From Brachionus plicatilis (taxonomy: Eukaryota; Rotifera; Eurotatoria; Ploima; Brachionidae), in the NCBI GenBank assembly GCA_010279815.1, contig QEOQ01000359.1, forward strand, positions 400,688 to 464,687: 64,000 nt of DNA, written 5' to 3'. The notes under the pieces are model-generated. The model worked only from the letters and a program-made list of their open reading frames with translations, did not search any database and was not told the DNA's origin. Every line of letters starts with the position of its first letter. Within the stretch, counting starts at the first letter, position 1. Shown piece by piece: positions 1 to 10,034 of this stretch. Position numbers and translations under genes: made by a program.

Positions 1-37
1 AATGTTAAAACTTAAATTAAATTTTTTATTTTTTTAG

Positions 38-3000
38 CGCTTTATTTCCAGATGTGGTCAATTGTATGCAAACAGATAACTTGGAGCTTAAAAAATTAGT
101 CTATTTGTATCTAATGAACTATGCCAAGTCTCAACCGGACATGGCCATAATGGCAGTGAACACTTTTGTAAAAGTGATTATTTTTGACTTAATAAAAATA
201 AAAAATAAAAAATTTAATTTATAAAAAAAAAAATTTAAATTAAATTTTTTCAGGACTGTGAAGATCCGAATCCGCTGATTCGAGCATTGGCAGTGAGAAC
301 CATGGGCTGCATCCGAGTGGACAAAATAACTGAATATTTGTGTGAACCATTGAGAAAGTGTTTGAAAGATGAGGATCCTTATGTGAGAAAAACCGCTGCG
401 GTCTGTGTTGCCAAACTGTATGACATTAACTCTCAATTGGTCGAGGAGCAAGGATTTTTGGAGCTTTTGAGAGATTTGATTTCTGATTCGAATCCAATGG
501 TGGTTGCCAATGCTGTGGCTGCACTTAACGAAATTGCTGAAACTTCCCCCAATGCGCAAATTTTCGACATGAACCCTCAAGCTATCAATAAGCTATTGAC
601 CGCTTTGAACGAATGCTCCGAATGGGGACAAGTATTCATTCTGGATTCGATTGCTAATTACATTCCTAAAGACGATAACGAAGCTAGAAAGTAATTTTTT
701 TAATTATTAAATAATAATAGTTACAAATTTTAACAATTGAAAAAATTTATTATTAAGTATTTGTGAGAGAGTGACACCAAGACTTGCCCATGCCAATGCC
801 GCTGTAGTTCTATCGACTGTCAAAGTGTTGATGAAATTTATGGAAATGCTTGAGCAGTCATCAGATCTTGTCACAAGTATTCAACGAAAGCTTGCTCCTC
901 CGCTTGTCACTCTACTTTCAGCTGAACCTGAGATTCAATATGTCGCATTGCGCAACATTAACTTAATTGTACAAAAAAGGTAAAACTTATATTTTTGCAT
1001 CTCTTTTTGATGGTCTTCTTGGTTTGATCTAAGATATTTAATTATTAAGTTAAATTATTAATTTAAAAATATTTTTTTTCAAAAATTTTAAATTTTATTG
1101 ATATTATTTTTAATTTTTTGTTCAATTCGATTATTTTTTGAAGCAGTCTTTTTAGGATGAAATTTTTTATAGGAGTTATTTAGATTTTGGCTGACTAATC
1201 GAAAAAATTGACCGTCTAACTGTTCTTCTTTAGTCAGATGGTTTCAACCATTTATTTTAATGTTTATAAAAACAAATGATATGTGCGAAGATAATTATTA
1301 GATAGTTTATTTGTAGTAAGGAATATAAATAATAATTTAATACTTCTTGAATTGCATTTTTGTTATTTTTTTCATTTTTGGGATGATTAAAAAATAAAGA
1401 AAGAAAATATTAAAACCATTTTTGGCATTTGTCAATTTTACATTAGAAAAGAACAAAATTAAAAAAATAATACGTTTTTTCAGAACAAAAAAATTTATAT
1501 AATGGAAAATTTAATTATCGAAAAAATTCCCAATAGAAAATTTATTAATATAAAAAATAAATAAAGATTACATTTTTTTGAAATTAGGTGGTACATAGAG
1601 CATATGAGCTAGAGCAATTAGCATGTTTAGTCTTTTGAAAAATTCAGTGTTCCTTAGATTGCAAAAAAATTATCAAATTTCCTTTAAAAAAATACTGTTA
1701 AGTTTTTTGAAAATAGAAGATTTTCAACATTTAATGCAAACTATAAATTTTTAAAAATATAGTCCCGCAGTTAATATGATACAATTGACCGAAGAAATTT
1801 TGGGCTTTACATTTTTATTAAATAAAATAATTTTGGTGAAGAAAATCAAAGAATTTAGAATTCTTGTCAATTTATATTTTAGGATTTTCTAAACTTATTC
1901 CATTAATTTAATTAAGTAAGTGCAGCAACTTCAAACTGAAACCTTCAATATTCTTGCACATTTCATGATATTTTTTGTTTTGAAATTTCAAATAAAAAAA
2001 AAACCGAATTAAAATTTTAAAAAATTTTTGAATCAAGGTGAATTACAAATTCTCATTCAATAGTTGTTTTAAAAGTAATACTTACAAAATATTGCATCAA
2101 ACAAAGCATCCCAAACTTTTTTATTCAAGAATTAAATAGATAAGCACTTATTTTTAAACCCTTTTTTTTTTATTCATTGTGTCCTTTTATACATTTAAAT
2201 TTTTCTAAAAAATAATTTTGAGCAAGCAGGTTGAGAAGAGGATTTTTTTGCCGCTCGAATAAGCCTGGGTAGTGTTGGTAATCGACTCCAATCGATTGAC
2301 AAATTTAATAAATCGATTAATTTTATTTAGTCGACAATTTAATCGATTAAATTATTTCAGTCGATTATTAAATCAACTATTTTTTTTTAGTCAACTATTA
2401 TTTTAGTCGACTATTAAATCGAATAATATTTTCTAGATGACTATAATACTTCTAATTTATCTCGAAATTAAAATTTAGGAAGGCAAAAAAAATTATTTTT
2501 TAATAAAAAAGGTTTTTTAATTGATTTAAAATTTAAGATTTAATGCAAAATAAAAAATATTTTATAAATAATATTTTTTGCTTTACTAACTTTTAATTTC
2601 GTGATAAATTAGAAGTATTATAGTCATATAGAAAATAATATTAATTAAATTTAGGTATATTTACAATATTTTACATAAAATTTGGTAAATTTAGAACATT
2701 TTACGTAAAATAATGTAAAAAAAAAATTTCCAAAAAATTGAAATAATTTGGCACTTCGAATGAAATGAAATGACATTGAAATGAGATTGCACTTTTGGCG
2801 ATCAATTTCATTTCAATTTTTTGGAAATTTTTTTTTTACATTATTTTACGTAAAATGTTCGATATTTACCAAATTTTACGTAAAATTTGGTAAATTTACT
2901 ATTTTTTACGTAAATTATTGTAAATTACTAAATCCAGAACACCACTGTAGGTTTAAATATTTAATTGATTTGAAAACTTACTTTTAAAGACAAAAAAATT

Positions 3001-5918
3001 AACTGTTTTAAAATTTAAAATGTATTAAAGTAGAAAAATAAAATTATTTCAGTTTGAATGAATGGATTTAAAAGTTATAAATTTGAATTTGTGAATTAAC
3101 TAATCTTGAATTATTCAAATTATTGATTTTTTTTGTTAACTAAATTAGAGATCAATCATTTTGATGTTTATTTGATAATGAAATATAATTAGATATGTCT
3201 AATTATATTTCATCATTTATAAATTGATTATATTTCATCATGTCTAATTATATTAATGTTTAGTATTTATTTTTTAAAAATTATCAAAATCATTAGATTA
3301 ATTAAGTTTTAAAACTTTAAATGATCGTTTTGATCTTAAAATTTGATTTGAAACTTCAATTGGCCTAATATTTGGCAATTTTAGTTTTAAAACACAAAAA
3401 AATAAAAAATAATTGCTACTGTAAGAAAAGCAAATTAAACAGATCTTGTAGAAGCTGGTATGATAGTAAATTTAATGTAGAGGCTAAAAAAATTTTCAAA
3501 AAGCTATTATTTTTTTGTTATGAACTATAAAATGAAGAAATCCTGTAAATTTAGAACTTTATTTGTATATTCCACTTTATCTGGTCAGAAAAATTGAAAA
3601 GGTCAGAAAACAGATATATCTTTCCGATCATCACAATCATCACAAATTCATAGATTTTTTTCATAAATTATTTTAAAGAATTTAAAGTATTTTTTTCATA
3701 GAATAATTATTTCATATGATTTTATTAAGACTGAAAAATTTATTTATTTAATCGAAAAGAAATCTTAAAATTAATTGAAAATATTCAAGAAGAATTTATT
3801 AAAATATGATTAAAAATATTTTTTTTTTTAAATTTTGACCATTATTTTTGCTCATTCAAATTTATTGACTCATTCATTTATTTAATTAATTATATGAATC
3901 ATTAAAATTCTTCCATCCTAAAAAAAATAATTCAAAAATAAAAAAAATTTAAAATATTTTTTCCAAGACCGGAAATTCTAAAAAATGAAATGAAAGTATT
4001 TTTTGTCAAATACAACGATCCAATTTATGTAAAGCTGGAAAAACTGGACATAATGATTCGACTGACCAATTCCTCAAACATAGCCCAAGTATTGGGCGAG
4101 CTGAAGGAGTATGCCACCGAAGTTGATGTAGATTTTGTGCGCAAATCAGTCCGAGCCATTGGCAGATGCGCCATCAAAGTAGAACAAGCTGCCGAAAAGT
4201 GTGTATCAACTCTAATCGAGCTCATTCAAACCAAAGTCAATTACGTTGTCCAAGAAGCCATAGTTGTCATCAAAGACATATTCAGAAAGTATCCCAATCG
4301 CTATGAGAACATAATTTCAACCTTGTGCGAAAACTTGGACTCACTGGACGAGCCAGAAGCCAGGGCGTCCATGATTTGGATCATAGGCGAGTACGCCGAG
4401 AGAATCGACAACGCCGATGAGCTGCTGCACAGCTTTTTGGACGGCTTCCAGGACGAAAACACCCAAGTTCAATTGCAACTACTCACTGCAATTGTGAAGC
4501 TGTTTTTAAAGAAACCAACTGAGACCCAGGACTTGGTTCAAAATGTATTGACCCTTACCACTCAGGACACCGACAACCCGGACTTGAGAGACCGTGGCTA
4601 CATCTACTGGAGATTGCTGAGCACAGATGCCGCAGCTGCAAAAGAAGTAGTCCTGGCCGAAAAACCACTCATTTCCGAAGAAACTGACTTGCTCGAGCCA
4701 ACTTTGCTCGACGAGCTAATCTGTCACATTTCATCTCTTGCCTCGGTGTACCACAAACCACCGAGCGCCTTTGTAGAAGGAAAAGTGGGCATTAGACGCG
4801 TTCTGCCGCCAAAATCGAGCTCTAATGGCGACGCTGAAGAAGAGGAAGAAGTGCCGAAGCAAGCCAGCAAATCAACAGTAATTCCTGGCGGAGATTTGCT
4901 AGATTTGGACATTGGCTTCACACCACAGCCCACGTCCAACTACAATCCAACACCAGTTCAGTCAGCAGCATTTGATCTTTTGGGCGATGGCTTGGACAGC
5001 TTGATAATTGGCTCCAGCCAGCCTGAGACAGCGCAGAACGCACAATTGGCCTCGATGAGCGCTCCATCGCCGCTTCCTGTATTTTCCAACACCAACATGG
5101 GCGGCCTGGCCGACATTTTCTCTGGTCTGAACATGGCATCATCGGTGGGCACAGCCACCTTTGCGCCACCCAAACAAAACTGGCTTTCGGCCCAGAAGGG
5201 CAAGGGCCTGGAAATAAATGGAACATTTACGCGCCGTAATGGCGTGATCAACATGGACATGGAATTTTCAAACAAAGCCTTGCATCCAATGACAGGCTTT
5301 GCCATTCAGCTGAACAAAAACAGCTTTGGTCTAATAATATCAAATGGTCTGCAGATACCGGCCCTTCAGCCAAGTCAAACTGTGCCAGTCACGCTTGCTT
5401 TGAGCACCAATGGACCCATATTGAAGGCGAGTCCCATCAATAATTTGCAGATAGCAGTAAAGAATAATTTGGATGTGTTTTATTTTGGTGTTAATGTGCC
5501 AATGCATGTTTATTTTGTGGAAGATGGCGAGATTGATAAAAAATTGTTCCTGAACACTTGGAAGGAAATACCGGAACAGTATGAGACACAGTACCAGTTG
5601 AGACCTATGCAGCATTTGGTCAATACGGATGAGTTGTGCAACAAGTTGAGAAACAATAATGTGTTTACTATTGCCAAGCGTAATGTGGAGGGTCAAGACA
5701 TGCTTTACCAATCTATGAAGTTGACGAATGGCATTTGGATTCTTACTGAGCTGAAGGTTACTCCTGGAAATCCTTCGATGACGGTAAAATAATATTTAAA
5801 AATGGGAAAAGATAATTTTTTGTTTAAAATTTTTTATTAAATTTAGCTTTCGGTAAAAACTAAAGTTCCAGATGTGATTGCGACTGTCAAAGAAGCCTAT
5901 GAATTTATATTGGTTTGA
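38..5918 (+). CDS. AP2B1: AP-1/AP-2 complex subunit beta (beta-adaptin), 5' end outside window
   Basis: Large subunit of the clathrin adaptors AP-1/AP-2; it joins the adaptor core and recruits clathrin at the plasma membrane or trans-Golgi. Exons read as 38-173, 254-690, 758-979, 3968-5783 and 5847-5918. All borders are GT-AG and the frame stays open for about 893 residues. The start lies upstream; the first base here is the third base of a Ser codon, so about 48 residues are missing. The HEAT-repeat trunk is highly conserved, for example [20 protein letters not shown] near the start and [20 protein letters not shown] in exon 4. A hinge follows with an acidic run and a clathrin box LLDLD (codons near 4896), then the appendage domain ending in [19 protein letters not shown] and a short last exon. 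Invertebrates often have one beta subunit serving both AP-1 and AP-2, so AP1B1 versus AP2B1 is not resolved here; the symbol is by family. Confidence 0.95.
2271..2640. repeat. Degenerate hAT-like MITE remnant with TCGATTA-type repeats
   Basis: The left end reads tagtgttggtaatcgactcc, the style of a hAT terminal repeat. It is followed by many variants of aatcgattaa and tagtcgactatt. About 40 bp near 2435-2475 is repeated in inverted orientation at 2587-2632 (core ataatacttctaattta and complement). No right terminus or target duplication could be matched, so the boundaries are approximate. Confidence 0.5.
2655..2945. repeat. Foldback element of the TTTACGTAAA family
   Basis: Two arms of about 90 bp (near 2655-2740 and 2805-2900) are inverted copies around a short spacer. 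They are built from repeated ttttacgtaaaat blocks and the sequence ttggaaatttttttttac. The same short palindromes recur near 23.2, 24.3, 55.5, 59.2, 61.7 and 62.4 kb. Confidence 0.65.
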
Positions 5919-6142
5919 AAAATGCAAATTATTTTTTTTAGATTACCTAAATGTTTCGAAATTCCAAATTTTAATAAATATTACCTTTTTAAATATTGTA
6001 AAACTCCCTTGGACAAAAAAAAAACATTAAATTTAATCGCACAGGTTAATTTAGAATGTGTAACCTTATATTCAAGCAATTATTTATATTTTATTTGTGT
6101 TCAGTTTTAATTCGCGATAAAATTTTTTTTTATTTTAGATTA

Positions 6143-6148
6143 AATAAA
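6143..6148 (+). promoter_or_regulatory. Candidate poly(A) signal of the beta-adaptin gene
   Basis: An aataaa hexamer about 225 bp after the stop codon. In DNA this AT-rich such hexamers are common by chance, so the assignment rests on position only. Confidence 0.3.
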
Positions 6149-6394
6149 CTACTAATAAAATTTTCGACTTTTTATTCATTGCTTAGCTTTTTGGAAAAAT
6201 AGGCATTGTGAATTTTAGCACCAAAAACAAAATATAAATTTATTTTAATATTTTTATTGTAAATTAAAAAAGGAAAACTAACAGTACAAAACTCCTTGTA
6301 TTTAATATTATTTTATTTTAAACATCGCCAAGTCTGGCGTAATTTTATGAATAAATAATAATAATAATAATAATAAAAACAAACCAAAGCTTCT

Positions 6395-6745
6395 GGCAAT
6401 GTGAAATTTTAGTACAAAAATTACAGTACAAAAAGTAAAAGCTTTATAATTTTTTTTCTGATTGTGCAAAAATGGTTCTGCAAGAAGTACAATATTGTAC
6501 AAATTTGTACAAAAGAATTCCAAGCTCTGCAAAAACTCTGCAATTTTCTGTAAAATGCACACCATCAAAAAATCCTTGATTAAACTATGCAATAAATTGC
6601 AGAGTTTTTGCAGAGCTTGGAATTCTTTTGTACAAATTTGTACAATATTGTACTTTTTGCAGAACCATTTTTGCGCAATCAGAAAAAAAATTATAAAGTT
6701 TTTACTTTTTGTACTGTAATTTTTGTACTAAAATTTCACATTGCC
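6395..6745. mobile_element. hAT-like MITE, 351 bp, with exact 8-bp target duplication
   Basis: The ends are inverted: ggcaatgtgaaattttagta at left and its complement ending cacattgcc at right. The arms stay complementary almost to the centre near 6575. The host octamer aagcttct flanks both sides exactly (6387-6394 and 6746-6753). It has no coding capacity; the ORFs inside come from the palindrome. A diverged copy lies at 62709-63019. Confidence 0.85.
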
Positions 6746-6764
6746 AAGCTTCTGAAGTTCTGAG

Positions 6765-7178
6765 GGACCAAAAAATGTTCCGTAAATTGAAGCAACTGAT
6801 ACATCCTTTATAACACCTATATACTGATTCTGCAAAATTCTCCAAAATTTTGCAAAAGTGAGAACATTGTGAATTTTAGTACAAATAACAACAATAAAAT
6901 ATAAAAGACGCTAGAGCTTTAATTCGAACCGACCAAAACATGTTTATAAATTGTAGCAACTTATACATCCTCTGTACCACCACTTAAAGTTAAAGTCGAG
7001 TCTGATTTTTTAAATATCCCAAATTCAGAATTTTCTGAATTTTGCAGATTTATTGCCGAATCAGTATATTGGTGGTACAAAAGTAGAATCAAAAGCTACA
7101 ATTTACTGAACATGTTTTGGTCCTTCACAACTTTAGCTTTGATATTTTTTGTATTTTGTTTTTATTTTTTGTACAAAT
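6765..7178. repeat. Related inverted-repeat sequence, truncated
   Basis: Segments near 6870-6990 and 7050-7178 are inverted copies sharing gaccaaaacatgttta, caacttatacatcct-type blocks and gtgaattttagtacaaat. A shorter direct copy of one half lies at 6765-6860. The motif gcattgtgaattttag also occurs near 6203 and 63113, tying these pieces to the 6395-6745 family. Ends are not defined. Confidence 0.55.
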
Positions 7179-7480
7179 ATAGTAATAGAAGATTGGAATG
7201 AAATGCTATCAGATCTAGACAGATTGGGATAATGGTAGGATACGTGGCAAACTAAATTTAACAAAGAGAAGTGTGTCGTCATGTATTTTGGAGCATATAA
7301 CAGGAAATATGATTATCAGCTTGGGGGCCTCACGCTAGCAAAAACAACGAATCTACGCGATTTAGACATCATCGTCACTCCTGATCTGAAGTCAAGCGAA
7401 CAGGCTGAGCGAGCAGCGGCAAAAGCAACAATGGTGGCAAGTCGAATACGTCCAAATCGGACAAAATTTTTCAAAAATTA
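7165..7480 (+). pseudogene. Non-LTR retrotransposon reverse transcriptase fragment
   Basis: The plus-strand translation contains the post-catalytic segment of a jockey/CR1-type RT: LQSDLDRLG, two stops, DTWQTKFNKEKCVVMYFGAYN, then an open stretch from 7281 with LGGLTLAKTTNLRDLDIIV. This matches the usual order of a lysine/cysteine-rich K-C-x-V-M-H-F-G motif followed by a 'DLGI' motif. In-frame stops and the lack of a palm or endonuclease domain make it a relic. Confidence 0.75.
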
Positions 7481-7799
7481 ATTTCAATATTTTTCAATTA
7501 AAATGATAATTTTTAATTAGTTTTTGAACGTAGTTGGTAAGTTTCTTTTAAAAAAATGATTTTAGAAACATTCATTTGGATATACATACTAAAAGTTAAA
7601 ACTGAAAAATTCAATGTGTATTCTAATTATTATTATTATTAAATATAAAATGAACATTTTGAAAATTTCAAAAACAAAGAAAGGAGTTAATAATAATTTA
7701 TTAAATAAATTTTTAACTAAAAAAAATTTTAATTCAAAAAACGATAGCATATTTTTAAATAAAACTGCTTATTTTTTACTAAATATGAAATCAAAAGTT

Positions 7800-10034
7800 T
7801 CAATTATTGCCAAATCCATATATTTTTGAATTGCCTAATCCCACTTTCACGATCTTTTTACCATTCGTTCCATTTATGCATTTCATACAAGTGATTTTTT
7901 CTGAATGATCTGTACATTTTTCTGTTTTTTTTTGTTCGTCCTCTTCATCGCTTTCTTTCTCTTTTTTTTCTTTTTTTCTCGAATAAGCCTGTGATGAACC
8001 ATTGTCTTCAATATCTTTACTTTTTGCGTATCTATTTCGTAGAATCGATTCTAAATCTGAATTTGTCAACGTGCTATATGAATTTTTGTTAGTGTCCATC
8101 TTCCATGTAAATTTTAATAAATGTTTCACATCATGGCCTTTTTTAGTAAGCTCTTCAATTAATAATCTATCATTAGCACTAGAATCAGAATTGTTTGGCG
8201 AGTCTTTCTTTCCACCACCAGCTTGTTTTAGGTTATTTCTTTTTTCTATATTTCTTCCAGCAGCTTCTATATTTGATGCATCAAAGTCTCGCTGAGGCCT
8301 AAAATTTTCTTCACTCGGATTAACAAAATAATCAGGAACAATTTTTGAGGCTTGAAGTTCTTTGTCATGATAGTTGGTTAATTTGTAATTTTCAACTGTA
8401 TGGGCAGATGGCTCGTAAACAATATCTTTAACTATTTTTGGTCCTACTACAAACTCAGGTTGACTTAATTCCTGATCAGTGCCTTGCGGACCTCCGAAAA
8501 TATATTCTTCATTTGACTCTTTAACTACTTCTTTTAATAATCCTTCAGCGTTTGGTTCAGATAGTGGTAAATCTGTGTAGTACATTTTTCCTGAGTCGTT
8601 TGGCAAGTAGCCTCGCGATATTGCCTGCGTTTGACCATTTTCATTTGTATATAATTTTCCTTTATTACTATAGGCATAGCCTGCAGCAACTTCAGGATCA
8701 TTGGTGAAATATTTTCCTGACCAAATTGTCTCTTCTGGTGGCTTAGTTGTTCTTTCGGATTCTTGCCCATTTGCTTCAGATCCCATGCCTCGAAATCCTA
8801 CAAATTTCTTATCTATTTCATCACCTTCATAATCTTTTTCATTTCCTTCATAGTCTTTATCATTTCCTTTATAATCTTTTTCATTTCCTTCATAGTCTTT
8901 TTCATATCCTTCATCATCTATTTCATGTTTTTGATGTTTTTTAGCAACATCTTCACAATTTTCACAAGAATTACATGTTTCTATCTTTTTTGACTTGGTC
9001 ACATCATCTAATGGTTTTTTTTCAGCATTCTTCTTTATTTTTACGTTGAAGTTTGGTCGATGTATGATTTTTTCAAATGTTCCATTAGAATCTAAATTAT
9101 ACTTTGTATTTGGATACTTTTCGATCATTCGATCGAAAAAACCTAGCCTTTCATTTTGACCATTTCTACTCCCCTCACCGCTACTTCCACTATTTTGACC
9201 ACTTCCGTCATTTCCACTTTCACCCTTCTCATCCCTATTTCCACTACTTTGACTTCTTTGACTCCCACCAGCTGATAGAAAAGGTAATCCAAGATTTAAT
9301 CCAAGTCCAATATCCAAAGTTGGTGTAAGACCAACATTAACATTTCCAAATGAAACTTCACCTGAAACATTAAGACTGGCTGAAGCACTAGGACCACCAA
9401 CTGCACAATTAAAAGCACTAACGCCAGATCCAGTTGCGTTTAGATTGGCACCAGCAGAAGCTCCAGTCACACTAACGTTACCAGCTGATGCGTTTATTCC
9501 TTTCACATTAGCACCTACATGAGCCTCAGCGCCGGTTACACCAACATTACCGGCAGCTATATTCACAGCACTGGCATTTGCACTCGCACTAACAGATGCT
9601 GCTTGAGCACTCATATTACCAACATTTGAATTAACTAAATTAGCATTTGCATTGGCATTAGCCGAAAAGCCAACAGCACTTCCATTAACAACATTGGCAT
9701 TTAGTAACCTTGCATTTGCTGAAGCATGTACTGAAGCACCCATTGCAGATAAGTTAGCTACATTTGCATTGATCAATTTTGGATTTACTGAAGCTGTCTT
9801 TGAAGCTAATTTAGTGTACAAATTGGCAAAGTTGGTTGTGATACTTTTTGGCTTGTTATTAGGGTTATTCGGTTTTTTTGGATCTGAATCGTCTGGACCA
9901 CCAGGATTTCCAATTAGTTGAGACAATTCATTTGCAATCTTTTCTGCATGTGCTCTTTCACGCGCTTCAGTTGCATCATCATCATATAAAATTTCACTTT
10001 TCTTAATATAAATGTTTAAATTTCGATTTTTCAT
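7800..10034 (-). CDS. Intronless protein with 23-residue repeats and exotoxin A-like ADP-ribosyltransferase domain
   Basis: Single exon, about 744 residues from the first in-frame ATG at 10034. The frame stays open to 10118 without an ATG there, so an upstream exon is possible. Order: polar N-terminus; seven 23-residue repeats rich in Asn, Ala, Ser and Gly (residues 87-247); a Ser/Gly linker; a CxxCxxC cluster (354-360); five KDYEGNE-type heptads (377-406); a domain at 410-547; a charged tail with another Cys cluster near 707-719. The domain has a GFRG strand, then IWSGKYF with AAGYA 11 residues from Tyr to Tyr, and an acidic QPEFVVG motif about 74 residues on. That order and spacing resemble the diphtheria/exotoxin A class of NAD-dependent ADP-ribosyltransferases. 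A notable difference is Arg where that class has the NAD-binding His. A host-adapted effector or defence protein is possible; activity and target are unknown. Confidence 0.6.
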   Translation of the reverse strand: MKNRNLNIYIKKSEILYDDDATEARERAHAEKIANELSQLIGNPGGPDDSDPKKPNNPNNKPKSITTNFANLYTKLASKTASVNPKLINANVANLSAMGASVHASANARLLNANVVNGSAVGFSANANANANLVNSNVGNMSAQAASVSASANASAVNIAAGNVGVTGAEAHVGANVKGINASAGNVSVTGASAGANLNATGSGVSAFNCAVGGPSASASLNVSGEVSFGNVNVGLTPTLDIGLGLNLGLPFLSAGGSQRSQSSGNRDEKGESGNDGSGQNSGSSGEGSRNGQNERLGFFDRMIEKYPNTKYNLDSNGTFEKIIHRPNFNVKIKKNAEKKPLDDVTKSKKIETCNSCENCEDVAKKHQKHEIDDEGYEKDYEGNEKDYKGNDKDYEGNEKDYEGDEIDKKFVGFRGMGSEANGQESERTTKPPEETIWSGKYFTNDPEVAAGYAYSNKGKLYTNENGQTQAISRGYLPNDSGKMYYTDLPLSEPNAEGLLKEVVKESNEEYIFGGPQGTDQELSQPEFVVGPKIVKDIVYEPSAHTVENYKLTNYHDKELQASKIVPDYFVNPSEENFRPQRDFDASNIEAAGRNIEKRNNLKQAGGGKKDSPNNSDSSANDRLLIEELTKKGHDVKHLLKFTWKMDTNKNSYSTLTNSDLESILRNRYAKSKDIEDNGSSQAYSRKKEKKEKESDEEDEQKKTEKCTDHSEKITCMKCINGTNGKKIVKVGLGNSKIYGFGNN
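8817..8906 (-). repeat. 21-bp tandem repeats encoding KDYEGNE heptads
   Basis: On the plus strand a unit like ccttcatagtctttttcattt recurs about five times, encoding variants of EKDYEGN. It gives a highly charged spacer just before the transferase-like domain. Confidence 0.8.
9294..9776 (-). repeat. Seven 69-bp tandem repeats encoding 23-residue units
   Basis: Units align in register at 23 residues, with the consensus (L/G)xNANVxNxSAxGASVxA at their core. The first three are closest; the last is the most diverged. The regular hydrophobic/small pattern suggests a solenoid or fibre, but I do not recognise the family. Confidence 0.8.

Larger units (their letters stand above)
980..3967 (+). other. 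Large (2988 bp) beta-adaptin intron filled with repeats
   Basis: The donor follows ...caaaaaag at 979 and the acceptor precedes 3968; together they rebuild an Arg codon in the conserved VQKRPEIL stretch. The other introns of this gene are 63-80 bp. The interior is AT-rich with no supported exon and holds two repeat structures at about 2271-2640 and 2655-2945. Confidence 0.85.

Noticed and set aside
4025..5711. Minus-strand ORFs across beta-adaptin exon 4
   Set aside because: Shadows of the strongly conserved plus-strand frame.
6308..6719. Overlapping ORFs on both strands as genes
   Set aside because: They arise from the palindromic hAT-like MITE and mirror each other.
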